Assembly: GCA_003298465.1 (NCBI GenBank)
Contig: QNGA01000001.1
Coordinates: 992,001 to 1,056,000, forward strand
Length of the DNA: 64,000 nt
Reading direction: 5' to 3'
Origin: a halophilic archaeon
GTDB lineage: Archaea; Halobacteriota; Halobacteria; Halobacteriales; Haladaptataceae
Positions within the stretch are counted from its first letter, which is position 1; each line of letters begins with the position of its first letter. Shown piece after piece: positions 24,995 through 33,905 of this stretch. Both the position numbers and the translations under genes were made by a program. Below the pieces are notes generated by a model. That model was not told where the DNA came from. It made no database searches and saw only the letters and a program-made list of their open reading frames with translations.

Positions 24995-25237
24995 ATGTCG
25001 CTCGAACGAATATCACAGCGTGAGGAGAGTATCGCCCGCCGCTACGAGTACGACGACGAGGAGCAGGTCATCGTCGCCGACTTCGGCGCGGCGGACGTAT
25101 CGGTCGACGTGCTCGACGACGTCGCCATCGTGGTCGTCGAGGGCGACGAGAACTACCAGACGGAGCTTGAACTCCCCGAGGGCGAGGCGCAAGCGTTTAT
25201 CAACAATGGCGTCCTCACTATCGAGGTGGGACGATGA
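24995..25237 (+). CDS. Small Hsp20-like/haloarchaeal conserved protein
   Basis: Acidic protein of 80 residues, rich in beta strands ([26 protein letters not shown]; then a short strand ending GVLTIEVGR). The closing segment, NNGVLTIEV, is characteristic of alpha-crystallin/Hsp20 domains, but the protein is too short to be a full small heat-shock protein. It overlaps the cdc48 start by 4 bases (ATGA), so it is co-translated with the unfoldase and may act with it. I recognise it as a haloarchaeal conserved family without a firm function. Confidence 0.75.
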   Translation: MSLERISQREESIARRYEYDDEEQVIVADFGAADVSVDVLDDVAIVVVEGDENYQTELELPEGEAQAFINNGVLTIEVGR

Positions 25238-27495
25238 AACTTACTGTCAAGCCACTCAAGCAGAAGGACGCGGGTCGTGGACTCGCCGCCGTCGACCGAC
25301 GCTCCATGGAGGAACTGGGCGTCGAGAACGGTGACTACATTGTCATCGAGGGGCGCGGACAGGGACGTGCCGTGGCGCGCGTCTGGCCCGGCTATCCCGA
25401 GGACGAGGGTCGCGGTATCGTCCGCATCGACGGGAAGCTCCGCCAGGAGGCCGGCGTCGGCATCGACGACAAGGTCTCCATCGAGAAGGCCGACGTGAAA
25501 CCGGCCAACCGCGTCACCATCGCGCTCCCGCAGAACCTCCAGATTCGCGGGAACATCGCGCCGCACATCCGTGACAAGCTGAGTGGCCAGGCCATCACGC
25601 AGGGCCAGGCAATCCCGTTCGGCTTCGGCCTGATGGGGATGGGGTCGGGACAGTCGATCCCGCTGAAGGTCGCCAGCACGGACCCCGACGGGACGGTCGT
25701 CGTCACCGACTCGACGGAGATCCAGATCAGCGAGCGTCCCGCGGAGGAGATAGCTGCGGGTGCGGCCGGCGGCGACGGTGCACGCCCCGACGTGACCTAC
25801 GAGGACATCGGCGGCCTCGAAGGCGAACTGGAGCAGGTCCGGGAGATGATCGAACTGCCGATGCGCCACCCCGAGCTGTTCCAGCGCCTCGGCATCGAAC
25901 CGCCGAAGGGCGTCCTCCTGCACGGGCCGCCCGGCACCGGCAAGACGCTGATGGCGAAGGCCGTCGCCAACGAGATCGACGCGCACTTCCAGACCATCTC
26001 CGGCCCCGAGATCATGTCGAAGTACTACGGGGAGAGCGAGGAAAAGCTCCGCGAGGTGTTCGAGGACGCCGAGCAGAACGCGCCGGCCATCATCTTCATC
26101 GACGAACTCGACTCCATCGCACCCCAGCGCGAGGAGGCAGGCGGTGACGTCGAGCGCCGCGTCGTCGCCCAACTCCTCAGCCTGATGGACGGCCTCGAAG
26201 AGCGCGGCGAGGTGACGGTCATCGCGGCGACGAACCGCGTCGACGCCGTCGACCCCGCGCTGCGCCGTCCCGGTCGGTTCGACCGCGAGATAGAGATCGG
26301 CGTCCCCGACCGCGATGGCCGTCTGGAAATCCTGCAGGTCCACACCCGCGGGATGCCGATGGCCGACAGCATCGACCTCGAGGAGTACGCCGACAACACC
26401 CACGGGTTCGTCGGCGCCGACCTCGAATCGCTGGCCAAGGAGTCGGCGATGAACGCGCTCCGGCGCATCCGCCCCGAAATCGACCTCGAATCCGAGGAGA
26501 TACCGGCGGACGTGCTCGACTCCCTGCAGGTCACCGAGACGGACGTCAAGGAGGCGCTGAAGGGCATCGAACCCTCCGCGCTCCGCGAGGTGTTCGTCGA
26601 GGTCCCCGACGTCACCTGGGACGACGTCGGCGGACTCGAGGAAACGAAGGAGCGACTCCGCGAGACCATCCAGTGGCCGCTCGACTACCCCGAGGTGTTC
26701 GAGGAACTCGACATGCAGGCCGCCAAGGGCGTCCTGATGTACGGTCCGCCGGGGACCGGCAAGACGCTGATGGCGAAGGCCGTCGCCAACGAGAGCGACA
26801 GCAACTTCATCTCGATCAAGGGCCCCGAACTCCTCTCGAAGTGGGTCGGCGAGTCCGAGAAAGGGGTCCGGGAAGTGTTCAGCAAGGCCCGCGAGAACGC
26901 CCCGACCGTGGTGTTCTTCGACGAGATCGACTCCATCGCAACCGAGCGCGGGAGCGGCCAGGGCGGCGGCTCGCAGGTCGGCGAGCGCGTCGTCTCCCAA
27001 CTGCTGACCGAACTCGACGGGCTCGAAGAGCTCGAAGACGTCGTCGTCATCGCCACCTCGAACCGGCCGGACCTCATCGACTCCGCGCTGCTGCGCCCGG
27101 GTCGCCTGGACCGTCACGTCCACGTGCCCGTGCCCGACGAGACGGCGCGCCGCGCCATCTTCGAGGTCCACACGCGCGACAAGCCGCTCGCCGATGACGT
27201 CGACCTCGACAGCCTCGCCAGCGACACGGAAGGCTACGTCGGCGCCGACATCGAGGCGGTCTGCCGCGAGGCCGCGATGGCCGCCAGCCGGGAGTTCGTC
27301 AACAGCGTCTCCCCCGAGGAGATCGGCGAGAGCGTCGGTAACGTCCGCATCAAGGCCGAGCACTTCGAACAGGCGCTCGACGAGGTGACCCCGAGCGTCA
27401 CCGACGAGACCCGCGAGCGCTACGAGCAGATCGAAGAGCAGTTCGACACCGCCGACCCCGACGAGCAGCGCGCGACCGGCGGCGCGTTCCAGTAG
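25234..27495 (+). CDS. cdc48: AAA+ ATPase Cdc48/VCP/p97
   Basis: Double-ring AAA+ unfoldase of 753 residues that extracts and unfolds proteins, probably for the proteasome. An N-terminal double-psi barrel and CDC48 domain 2 (about 1-185) are followed by D1 and D2 ATPase modules. Walker A motifs GPPGTGKT are at about 231-238 and 504-511. Walker B is FIDELDS in D1 and FFDEIDS in D2. Arginine-finger and sensor segments are [13 protein letters not shown] and [13 protein letters not shown]. The pore loops look intact. It is translated together with the preceding small gene. Confidence 0.97.
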   Translation: MKLTVKPLKQKDAGRGLAAVDRRSMEELGVENGDYIVIEGRGQGRAVARVWPGYPEDEGRGIVRIDGKLRQEAGVGIDDKVSIEKADVKPANRVTIALPQNLQIRGNIAPHIRDKLSGQAITQGQAIPFGFGLMGMGSGQSIPLKVASTDPDGTVVVTDSTEIQISERPAEEIAAGAAGGDGARPDVTYEDIGGLEGELEQVREMIELPMRHPELFQRLGIEPPKGVLLHGPPGTGKTLMAKAVANEIDAHFQTISGPEIMSKYYGESEEKLREVFEDAEQNAPAIIFIDELDSIAPQREEAGGDVERRVVAQLLSLMDGLEERGEVTVIAATNRVDAVDPALRRPGRFDREIEIGVPDRDGRLEILQVHTRGMPMADSIDLEEYADNTHGFVGADLESLAKESAMNALRRIRPEIDLESEEIPADVLDSLQVTETDVKEALKGIEPSALREVFVEVPDVTWDDVGGLEETKERLRETIQWPLDYPEVFEELDMQAAKGVLMYGPPGTGKTLMAKAVANESDSNFISIKGPELLSKWVGESEKGVREVFSKARENAPTVVFFDEIDSIATERGSGQGGGSQVGERVVSQLLTELDGLEELEDVVVIATSNRPDLIDSALLRPGRLDRHVHVPVPDETARRAIFEVHTRDKPLADDVDLDSLASDTEGYVGADIEAVCREAAMAASREFVNSVSPEEIGESVGNVRIKAEHFEQALDEVTPSVTDETRERYEQIEEQFDTADPDEQRATGGAFQ

Positions 27496-27501
27496 GAACC
27501 G

Positions 27502-27545
27502 CCGTCGCTGCGGTCGCCGCGACGGTTGGTTTCGTTCGCCTTTTT
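27502..27545 (+). terminator. Hairpin plus T run after cdc48
   Basis: CCGTCGC (27502-27508) pairs with GCGACGG (27519-27525). A T5 run at 27541-27545 follows within 16 bases. It lies between the convergent cdc48 and archease genes and fits a transcription terminator. Confidence 0.5.
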
Positions 27546-27637
27546 CGTCCTTCGCGCCTTTCGCTTCGTCGCCAGACCCCGCTCAGTCGCCCGTTTCTCG
27601 TCCCCGGTCGCCGCCGTCGCGATGGAGCCTCGCCGGG

Positions 27638-28048
27638 TCACACGTCGAAGACGACGTACGCCCGCCACCCGTCCGAGGTCTCCTCGACGGCCATCTCGGA
27701 GTAGGTGACGGCCTTCACGTCGCGGGCGCCCAGGCCGGTCAGCGGGACGCCGCGCGCGCTGCCGTCGAGGGTCCACTCGTCGCCCTCCTCGGCGACCGTC
27801 GCCTCGTTGTCCACGGGGAGGACGCCGCGGACGTCGCGCTGGTAGATGAGTTCATCGAGGTAGTCGAACAGCAGGGCCTCCAGTCCCTCGGCGCGCACCG
27901 TCACGTCGAATCGCTCGCCCTCGTCGGGGACCCGGTCGCACATCGCGGCCGCCAGCCCGTCCGCGACGGCCGCGAAGGCGGCGTCGAGGCTCTCGGCGGT
28001 CGCTTCGACCGCCACGTCGGCCGTGTGATCGCGCAGCGCGTAGCTCAT
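27638..28048 (-). CDS. Archease
   Basis: Protein of 136 residues if begun at the ATG at 28048 (MSYALRDHTADVAVEA), which matches the usual archease start; the frame stays open for 29 more codons upstream but without family-like sequence. Archease is a small calcium-binding chaperone that activates the RtcB tRNA ligase and assists RNA modification enzymes. Conserved features are DHTAD near the N-terminus, the DYLDELIYQRD segment and the late DVKAVTYSEMAVEE strand pair. No rtcB is present in the window. Confidence 0.93.
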   Translation of the reverse strand: MSYALRDHTADVAVEATAESLDAAFAAVADGLAAAMCDRVPDEGERFDVTVRAEGLEALLFDYLDELIYQRDVRGVLPVDNEATVAEEGDEWTLDGSARGVPLTGLGARDVKAVTYSEMAVEETSDGWRAYVVFDV

Positions 28049-28167
28049 CGCTCGGTGGTCGCCGCGGAGCGTCTTCAGTGTTGTCGGTCCGGGCGAGGAG
28101 CTGGCACCGGGGGGCGACGCGGACCGACCTGACAACGCTTAAGCGCCCCCGGAACCCGGTTCGAACC

Positions 28168-28404
28168 GTGCCCGAACCCGTCGAGACTCACGACCCGGAG
28201 GGCGTCGACTTCGGGTGGGTGATGCAGACGACCTTCGTCCTCTCCATCGTCGTCGGCGCACCCGTCGTCGCGCTCGTCGCGCTCGCGTCCGGCGTCTCCC
28301 TGCCGACCTGGGGCGCTCGCGCGGAGTTCGCCGTCCGGGTCGGGGCAATCGTCTGGCTGGTCACCGCGCTGGCCGTCTACGGCTACGCGCGCCGGCAGCA
28401 GTAG
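28168..28404 (+). CDS. Small two-helix membrane protein (DUF5822-like)
   Basis: Protein of 78 residues from the GTG at 28168. A hydrophilic N-terminus with DPEGVDFGWVMQ precedes two hydrophobic helices (about 22-43 and 53-72), ending GYARRQQ. A TATA-like CTTAAG is centred about 28 bases upstream, which supports the GTG over an earlier in-frame ATG. It resembles a conserved haloarchaeal family I recall as DUF5822; the function is unknown. It is convergent with the HAD hydrolase, three bases apart. Confidence 0.7.
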   Translation: MPEPVETHDPEGVDFGWVMQTTFVLSIVVGAPVVALVALASGVSLPTWGARAEFAVRVGAIVWLVTALAVYGYARRQQ

Positions 28405-28407
28405 GCG

Positions 28408-28926
28408 TCAGACCCACTCGAACGCGACGCCGGCGCGCTCGGCGGTGAGTTCGTCCCGGCGCGAGTCGCCGACGAAGACGGCGTCGCCGTCGACCCCGAG
28501 CGCGTCGAGCGTCGCCAGCAGCGGTTCGGGGTCGGGTTTGCGCGTCGCCACCGAATCGCGGCCGACCACCGCGTCCACCGACGACGCGAGGTCGTGCGTT
28601 TCGAGGCCGACCCGGCAGGCCGACTCGCAGTTCAGCGAGCAGACGCCGACGGGGACCGTCAGGTCCAGCAGTTCGTCGGCGCGTCGAAGCCGGGTCGAGT
28701 TCCGCGCGCCGTCGCACTCGTGGTCGCCGATGACCGCCTCCACCTCCGGGCGGAGGCCGGCCTCGTCGGCGAGGTCCAGCATCGCCCAGAGGTCGGCGTC
28801 GCTCGCGTCCACGCCGCCCTCTCCGAGGACGGCCGCGACTTCCTCGGCGACCGCGTCCCAGTCGACGACCAGGTCCACGAGCGTCCCGTCGAGGTCGTAC
28901 ACCACGGCCGAAACGTCGTCACACAT
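28408..28926 (-). CDS. HAD-superfamily hydrolase
   Basis: Phosphatase-like protein of 172 residues. Motif I is VVYDLDGTLVD near the N-terminus (nucleophile and acid/base Asp). Motif II lies in VGVCSLNCE with N/S replacing the usual T. The lysine of motif III is in TRKPDPEP, and motif IV is VFVGDSRRDELTAERAG. All catalytic positions look present, so it is probably an active phosphoglycolate-phosphatase-type enzyme; the substrate is uncertain. The ATG at 28926 is chosen because the motif I strand begins right after it. Confidence 0.88.
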   Translation of the reverse strand: MCDDVSAVVYDLDGTLVDLVVDWDAVAEEVAAVLGEGGVDASDADLWAMLDLADEAGLRPEVEAVIGDHECDGARNSTRLRRADELLDLTVPVGVCSLNCESACRVGLETHDLASSVDAVVGRDSVATRKPDPEPLLATLDALGVDGDAVFVGDSRRDELTAERAGVAFEWV

Positions 28927-29027
28927 TACGGCGGTCGATTGGCGCGCGCTGCGCAAAGGAACTTCGGTCCGAGTCCGGCCGCTGACGGAATGCGAGGGAC
29001 GGTCCCCGCCTCCGGTGCGGGAGGACG

Positions 29028-29432
29028 TCAAGCGACGGCGTCCTCGACGGCCGTCACGAACGCGGTCACGTCGGCGGCGGGGTCGACGGTGAAGAAGAGT
29101 CCCTCCTGGCCGACCAGCAGGCGGACGAGCACGACGGCGTCCATGTAGGTGACGAACGCACGTACCTCGCCGGCGGCGCGGAACACGTCCTCGAAGAGGT
29201 CCTTCTCCATGAAGTCGACGTGGACGTACGACAACACCTCCTCGAAGTGGTCCAGCATCTCCCGCTGCCCGTCGTAGAGCGACAGGGTCTCCTCGGCGGC
29301 GTAGAGCGTGTTGAAGTCCTCGGCGTCGTACTCCACGCAGAGATAGACCGAGTCCCCCGCCTGCTCGCGAGCGGCGGGGAGCGCGGCGTCGGCGTCGAAC
29401 GTGACAACCGACGAGGGGTCGGATATCGTCAT
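29028..29432 (-). CDS. Conserved haloarchaeal hypothetical protein
   Basis: Acidic protein of 134 residues with mixed alpha/beta prediction by eye: DSVYLCVEYDAEDFNTLYAAEE, then DHFEEVLSYVHVDFMEKDLFEDVF, VRAFVTYMDAVVLV and LFFTVDPAADV. There are no catalytic motifs or membrane segments. Start is the ATG at 29432; a TATA-like GTTTTATGCTT (about 29453-29463, minus strand) lies about 26 bases upstream, so the transcript is probably leaderless. It looks like a sensor or response-regulator accessory family limited to haloarchaea, but I cannot name its function. Confidence 0.7.
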   Translation of the reverse strand: MTISDPSSVVTFDADAALPAAREQAGDSVYLCVEYDAEDFNTLYAAEETLSLYDGQREMLDHFEEVLSYVHVDFMEKDLFEDVFRAAGEVRAFVTYMDAVVLVRLLVGQEGLFFTVDPAADVTAFVTAVEDAVA

Positions 29433-29537
29433 CGTGTCCGGGCTTCTCCCACGAAAGCATAAAACTACTGGGGTGTGGGCGCACTTCCGGCGTCGAGGAG
29501 AGAGGCTTAAGACGCCGCGGTCCGAACCAACGATATC

Positions 29538-30470
29538 ATGATGGTCGGCCACGCCCTCCTGGCATTCACCATCGCCGCGCTCGCCGCGAGCCGTCGCTGG
29601 TCCGGCCAGCGCGCGCTGGCGTTCGGCGTCGTCGCGGGAGCGTTCGCCGTCGTCCCCGACGTCGACATGGCCTACGCGCTGGTCGGGCTGGCGCAGGCCG
29701 GCCTCGGCGGCGTCTGGACGATGACCGCCGCGTTCTGGGGAAGTTCCCACCTCGTCCACCGCGTGGTCACCCACTCGCTCGTCGTCGGTGCGGTCGCCGC
29801 CGTCGCGTTCGCGTGGTCGACCCGCGACCGACCCCGGAAGGCGGGGAGCGCCGCCGCGCTGGCCGCGCTGGTCGCCGTCGCCTTCGTCGAGAGCGGCCTG
29901 CTCGGCGCAAGCGTCATGCTGGTGTTCGCGGTCGCTGGCGTCGCCGTCGCGGTCGTCGCGGCCCGGCGCACCGACCTCGGTCCGCGAGCGCTGTTCGTCG
30001 CCGCGGCGTTCGGCCTGCTCTCGCATCCGTTCGGCGACGTGTTCACCGGCTCCCCGCCGCAGTTCTTCTATCCGTTCGACGTCGCCGTTCTCGCGGGACG
30101 GGTTCACCTGTTCGCGGACCCGACGCTGAACCTCGTGGCCGTCTTCGGCCTCGAACTGGCGACGGGGTGGCTCGCGGCGGCGACGTTCCTGCGTCTACGG
30201 GGCGAGCGCCTGCGCGAGCACGTGCACCCGCGGGCCGCGCTGGGGGCCGGATACGCCATCGCCGCGCTGTTGCTCCCCGCGCCGACGATGGCGGTGTCGT
30301 ACCACTTCGTGTTCTCCATCCTCGCGATGGGGTTCGTCGGCGTCGCTCCGCGGCTGCATCCCCGGACCCGGTTCCGCCCGTCGAGGGACCCTCGCGTCTG
30401 GCTCTCGACCGGACTGGCGGCCGTGACGGTGGCGACGCTCGCGTACACCGGGGCTTTCCTCCTCGCGTAA
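29538..30470 (+). CDS. Membrane-bound metal-dependent hydrolase (YdjM/DUF457 family)
   Basis: Integral membrane protein of 310 residues, similar in layout to the LexA-regulated/YdjM family. It starts MMVGHALLAFTIAALAA with an early histidine. VPDVDM (about 39-44) and HRVVTHSL (about 79-86) are followed by SHPFGDVFTGSPPQFFYPFD and a helical tail of three to four segments. The H and D positions (VPDVD, HxxxTHS, SHPxxD) are the metal-binding ones in this family. The cellular substrate is unknown. A TATA-like CTTAAG lies about 30 bases upstream. Confidence 0.87.
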   Translation: MMVGHALLAFTIAALAASRRWSGQRALAFGVVAGAFAVVPDVDMAYALVGLAQAGLGGVWTMTAAFWGSSHLVHRVVTHSLVVGAVAAVAFAWSTRDRPRKAGSAAALAALVAVAFVESGLLGASVMLVFAVAGVAVAVVAARRTDLGPRALFVAAAFGLLSHPFGDVFTGSPPQFFYPFDVAVLAGRVHLFADPTLNLVAVFGLELATGWLAAATFLRLRGERLREHVHPRAALGAGYAIAALLLPAPTMAVSYHFVFSILAMGFVGVAPRLHPRTRFRPSRDPRVWLSTGLAAVTVATLAYTGAFLLA

Positions 30471-30554
30471 CCGTCGAATCCCGGGTTCGCGCGACCGTCA
30501 AGCGTTCTATCCGGTTGCGTAGGTTTTTGTACGGTCGACCACCTACGAAAGAGT

Positions 30555-31160
30555 ATGGCAAGACGCACCGACAGGCTCGGTGGGGTCCTCGAAGACGAGC
30601 GGGTCAACGCCGGCCTGGCGTGGCTGCTCGTGGGATTCCTGCTCGTCGTCGTCGTCGAGAACTTGCTAGACGGCGACGTACTCTGGGCGGGGTTCGCCGC
30701 CTTCGTCGCCGTGCTGACAGTGGTGCCGGCGGCGGCGTACCGTGACGGCGACGTGATGTTACCCTGGGAGGTGCTCGTGCTCGCTGCGCTGCCGATTCTC
30801 GCGAAGTCGCTCGCGACCTGGGTGTACGGCCTCCGGGTGACGACCTACCTGTCGGTCGCCGCACTGGCGCTCATCGTCGCCGTCGAACTGCACGCGTTCA
30901 CGACGGTCCGGATGACACACTGGTTCGCCATCCTCTTCGTCGTCGTCACCACGACCGCGACGGCCGGCATCTGGGCGGTCGTCCAGTGGCTCTCCGACGG
31001 GTTCCTCGGCACGACGTTCATCCGCAGCGAGTACCTGTTGATGTGGGACTTCGTCTACGCGACGCTGGCCGGCGTGGTCGCCGGGGTCGTCTTCGAACTG
31101 TACTTCCGGCGCGTCGCGCCGGTCGAGGCCCGGCTACCGGAGGGAAGACACGAGCTATGA
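30555..31160 (+). CDS. Polytopic membrane protein of unknown function
   Basis: Protein of 201 residues with about six hydrophobic segments and few charged positions outside the ends. It overlaps the next gene by ATGA. Its helices contain HAFTTVRMTHWFAILFVVV. Both genes are small membrane proteins of similar style and are probably co-translated, suggesting a complex. I do not recognise a function. Confidence 0.72.
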   Translation: MARRTDRLGGVLEDERVNAGLAWLLVGFLLVVVVENLLDGDVLWAGFAAFVAVLTVVPAAAYRDGDVMLPWEVLVLAALPILAKSLATWVYGLRVTTYLSVAALALIVAVELHAFTTVRMTHWFAILFVVVTTTATAGIWAVVQWLSDGFLGTTFIRSEYLLMWDFVYATLAGVVAGVVFELYFRRVAPVEARLPEGRHEL

Positions 31161-31804
31161 GGGTTCGCGACCGCCTCCGCGTCTCCGAGCGCCGCCAGCG
31201 CCAGGTCACCCGCGCCATGGAGCTGAGTCTCGTCGGTATCCTCTTCGTCGGCCTCGACCGTGGCAACCTCGGTATCGCCATCAACGCCGGTCTCGCTTTC
31301 CTCATCACGCTCGTCCCCGCCGTCCTCGAACGCGACTACGACATTCCGATGGACGCCGGGCTGACGCTGTGGATTACGGTGGCCGTCTTCCTCCACGCGC
31401 TCGGCACGCTCGGCCCCTACCAGAACGTCTGGTGGTACGACCACCTCACCCACGCGCTGTCGGCGTCGCTGGTCACCGCCGCGGGGTACGCGACCGTGCG
31501 CGCCATCGACGAACACTACTCCGGCGTCGTCCTCCCACCGCGGTTCGTCTTCGTCTTCATCCTCCTGTTCGTCGTCGCGTTCGGCGTCGTCTGGGAGGTC
31601 ATCGAGTTCGCCATCGGTGGCATGGCGAGCGTGTTCGGCGGGAAGGCGGTGCTCACCCAGTACGGATTGGAGGACACGATGAAGGACCTCCTGTTCAACA
31701 CGGCCGGTGCGATTCTCACCGCTCTCTGGGGTACGGCGCACCTCAACGGCGTCGTCGGCGCGCTGACCGACCGCCTCGACGCGTCCGGTCGCTCCGCGGA
31801 CTGA
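31157..31804 (+). CDS. DUF2238-like membrane protein
   Basis: Protein of 215 residues from the ATG at 31157, which overlaps the previous stop. About five hydrophobic helices contain the family-like segments NVWWYDHLTHALSASLV and VVWEVIEFAIGG, then LEDTMKDLLFNTAGAILTALWG. The WYDHLTH and WE...E motifs with conserved D, H and E suggest metal binding within the membrane, as in the YjdF/DUF2238 family. The function is unknown. Confidence 0.75.
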   Translation: MRVRDRLRVSERRQRQVTRAMELSLVGILFVGLDRGNLGIAINAGLAFLITLVPAVLERDYDIPMDAGLTLWITVAVFLHALGTLGPYQNVWWYDHLTHALSASLVTAAGYATVRAIDEHYSGVVLPPRFVFVFILLFVVAFGVVWEVIEFAIGGMASVFGGKAVLTQYGLEDTMKDLLFNTAGAILTALWGTAHLNGVVGALTDRLDASGRSAD

Positions 31805-31983
31805 CGCCCGGACCGGTCGTCTCGTCGGCCGGGAAGGGCCGGCGCGGACGAACGACGAGCGCTCTCGCTCTCCGAACCGCGCCCGTGGGTACGGGCCACG
31901 CCGGAGCCGTCGCACCGGCGGTTCGAGGGGATCGCCCGGAAACTGTCAGAAGACTTTTGGTCGCCGCCGCGGTGGTCGGTGCC

Positions 31984-32601
31984 ATGTTCCCCGAGCGCAT
32001 CGAGACCGACCGGCTCGTCCTGGAGGCGCTCTCCCGCGAGAACGTGGACCTCTTCGAGTTCTACGGTCTCTGCTCCGTGGACGCGCCGCACATCGACGAG
32101 GTGACCGAACACCTCTCGTGGGACCCCCACCGGACGCCGAACGAGACGAGGGAGTTCGTCGACGCGATGGAGGAAAACCGCGCGAACGGAGCGGGCGCGG
32201 AGTACGTCGTTCGTCCGGCGGCGGGCGAGGACGGTGCCGGCGAGATAGCCGGTGCGACGGGGCTGAACGTCGACTGGGACCGCCGGACGGCAACGCTCGG
32301 GATGTGGCTCCGCAAGCGGTTCTGGGGCCGGGGCTACTCCGGCGAGCGCGCCGCCGCCCTGTTCGAGGTCGCCTTCGAGCGCCTCGACCTGGAGGTCGTC
32401 GCGGTCGAGCATCTCGACGGTAACGAGCAGTCGAAACGCGCCATCGAGAAGTACGTCGAGCGGTTCGGCGGTCAGTACGACGGTCTGTTGCGAAACTGGC
32501 AACCGGACGGCGACGAGGTCCGGGACTCGCATCGCTACACCGTCAGGCGAGACCAGTGGAAACGGAACCGCGAGGAGACGAAGATCGCGACGTTCGGCTA
32601 G
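31984..32601 (+). CDS. GNAT N-acetyltransferase (RimJ/RimL-type)
   Basis: Protein of 205 residues that starts with the RimJ/RimL-like MFPERIETDRLVLEALSREN. The GNAT core strand is TATLGMWLRKRFWGRGYSGE (acetyl-CoA loop RKRFWGRGYSG), followed by FEVAFERLDLEVVAVEHLDGNE and SKRAIEKYVERFGG. The family acetylates ribosomal-protein N-termini or small molecules; the substrate is unknown here. About 1.8 kb downstream lies a decayed 5' fragment of a very similar gene. The 180-base gap upstream contains no gene. Confidence 0.87.
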   Translation: MFPERIETDRLVLEALSRENVDLFEFYGLCSVDAPHIDEVTEHLSWDPHRTPNETREFVDAMEENRANGAGAEYVVRPAAGEDGAGEIAGATGLNVDWDRRTATLGMWLRKRFWGRGYSGERAAALFEVAFERLDLEVVAVEHLDGNEQSKRAIEKYVERFGGQYDGLLRNWQPDGDEVRDSHRYTVRRDQWKRNREETKIATFG

Positions 32602-32843
32602 TCCACGGTCACCGTGCCGTCGCCGTCCACGACTATCTGCCGTCCGGCGAACCGAAACGTTATCCGGAGGTCGTCACCGCCGCGTCGGACTAGCGCGTTG
32701 AGCGCGTCGGGGTCGACGCTGTCGTACAGCGGCGGCAGTTCGGTCACCGAGGCGTCGTTGCGCTCGGCGACGGTCTGGACGACTGTACGACTGACCGGCT
32801 CCTCTCGGCGAGTTCGCCGGTTCGAGCGAGTCTTCGTTAGCAT
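32598..32843 (-). CDS. HalOD1 output-domain protein
   Basis: Acidic protein of 81 residues formed by a single halobacterial output domain 1: a helix with VVQTVAERNDASVTELPPL, then YDSVDPDALNALV and a beta hairpin with ITFRFAGRQIVVDGDGTVTV. HalOD1 appears in haloarchaeal signalling proteins and as stand-alone small proteins, presumably as a regulatory or protein-interaction module. It faces the Bat-type HTH gene, which runs on the same strand about 70 bases away. It ends opposite the GNAT stop with a 4-base overlap. Confidence 0.85.
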   Translation of the reverse strand: MLTKTRSNRRTRREEPVSRTVVQTVAERNDASVTELPPLYDSVDPDALNALVRRGGDDLRITFRFAGRQIVVDGDGTVTVD

Positions 32844-32913
32844 CGTGTGTTCTGTCTTCCTCTCGGGGCCGGACGCCCCTGACCCCGTCGCCTATCAGGA
32901 AAGGCCCGCCCCC

Positions 32914-33618
32914 TCACTGGGCGGTCGCTCGGCTATCCGCGTCGAACATCGTCGTGAGCAGCTTCTCCACCCCGGTCCAGAGGTGCTGGCTGAACGTCGG
33001 TTGCGAGACGTCGAGTACGTCGGCGCACTCGGCGGCGGTGCTCTCTCGCGGCCACGAGAAGTAGCCGAACTGTACCGCCGTCGTGACCGCTTCCCGTTGT
33101 CTGTCCGTCAACCCTGCCTCCAGGCGGGCGGAACGTTCGTTCTCGGCGACCGCCGGCAGACCGTCGGAGAACGTGTGCTTGGCGACGAGGTGGGAGTCGG
33201 GGTGACGGTCCGTGAACGTCTCGACGACGGTACGCACGTCGCCGTACGGTGGTACGTCGGCCACGATGGTAGCTACGCCGTCGACGGCTTCGGCTCGCTT
33301 TATCACGGCGACGGTGTCCGCCAGCGTCGCGGCGACGCAGCGACCCGTGACGACGGCCGCCAGCAGGTGCTCGTCCTCGCTCTGCTCCGCCACCCGCGCT
33401 CCTCTCACCGAACCGTACTCGTCCGCGACGCGGAGGATTCGCTCGCGCGACGCTCCCTGGACGCGGAAGAACTCGAGGCGGTTCCCGTCCGTTCGCTGTA
33501 TCGTCTCCCGCCCGATAATACGACAGTCAGCTCTCTCCGACGCCGCGACGAAGAAACACCCCTCGTCCTCCACCGAGAACTCCAGCTCGACCGTCGTGCC
33601 GTCCTGTTGCTCGGTCAT
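32914..33618 (-). CDS. Bacterio-opsin activator (Bat)-type HTH-10 regulator
   Basis: Protein of 234 residues with an N-terminal sensing domain of beta strands (VELEFSVEDEGCFFV, then FRVQGASRERILRVADEYG) and a C-terminal HTH-10 domain. The HTH-10 domain is LTDRQREAVTTAVQFGYFSWPRES followed by ECADVLDVSQPTFSQHLWTGVEKLL (about 165-225). This matches the Bat/HTH-10 family of haloarchaeal transcription regulators. Its target is unknown. The short neighbouring HalOD1 protein may work with it; that is inference. Confidence 0.87.
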   Translation of the reverse strand: MTEQQDGTTVELEFSVEDEGCFFVAASERADCRIIGRETIQRTDGNRLEFFRVQGASRERILRVADEYGSVRGARVAEQSEDEHLLAAVVTGRCVAATLADTVAVIKRAEAVDGVATIVADVPPYGDVRTVVETFTDRHPDSHLVAKHTFSDGLPAVAENERSARLEAGLTDRQREAVTTAVQFGYFSWPRESTAAECADVLDVSQPTFSQHLWTGVEKLLTTMFDADSRATAQ

Positions 33619-33788
33619 CGTACGTGGAAGGGACCGGCGACAGTTAGGCGTTGTTTGGTGGCCGTCAGCACGGTTCGAACGAGAAATTCGGCCGTAACGG
33701 CGTCAGGCGCGGCGTCCGCGTCGGCGGCCGCGGTCGACCGCCGACCACCGTCAGAAGGCTTTTGTTTTCGGCGGGGATGGTCGCGGTC

Positions 33789-33905
33789 ATGTGCCCGGAG
33801 CGGGCCGAGACCCAGCGTTCCGTCCTCGAACCGTCCCGTCGTGAGACCGGCGGCGGACCGCGTCGCGACGTGGACGCCCGAGAGCAGCGGGAGCGCGAGC
33901 GATGA
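33789..33905 (+). pseudogene. Decayed 5' fragment of a GNAT gene
   Basis: Starting at the ATG at 33789, the sequence reads MCPERAETQRSVLE, closely resembling MFPERIETDRLVLEALS of the acetyltransferase at 31984. The similarity extends about 45 bases upstream (GTCAGAAGGCTTTTG against GTCAGAAGACTTTTG). After about 22 codons the resemblance stops, and a short basic run ends in a TGA that overlaps the next start. It is probably the truncated remnant of a second copy. Confidence 0.55.

Noticed and set aside
25153..27363. Very long open frame antisense to cdc48
   Set aside because: High GC and codon bias of the sense gene remove stops from the complementary frame. The antisense protein is low-complexity (Asp, Leu, Arg, Val) with no domain, while the sense frame is an unmistakable Cdc48.
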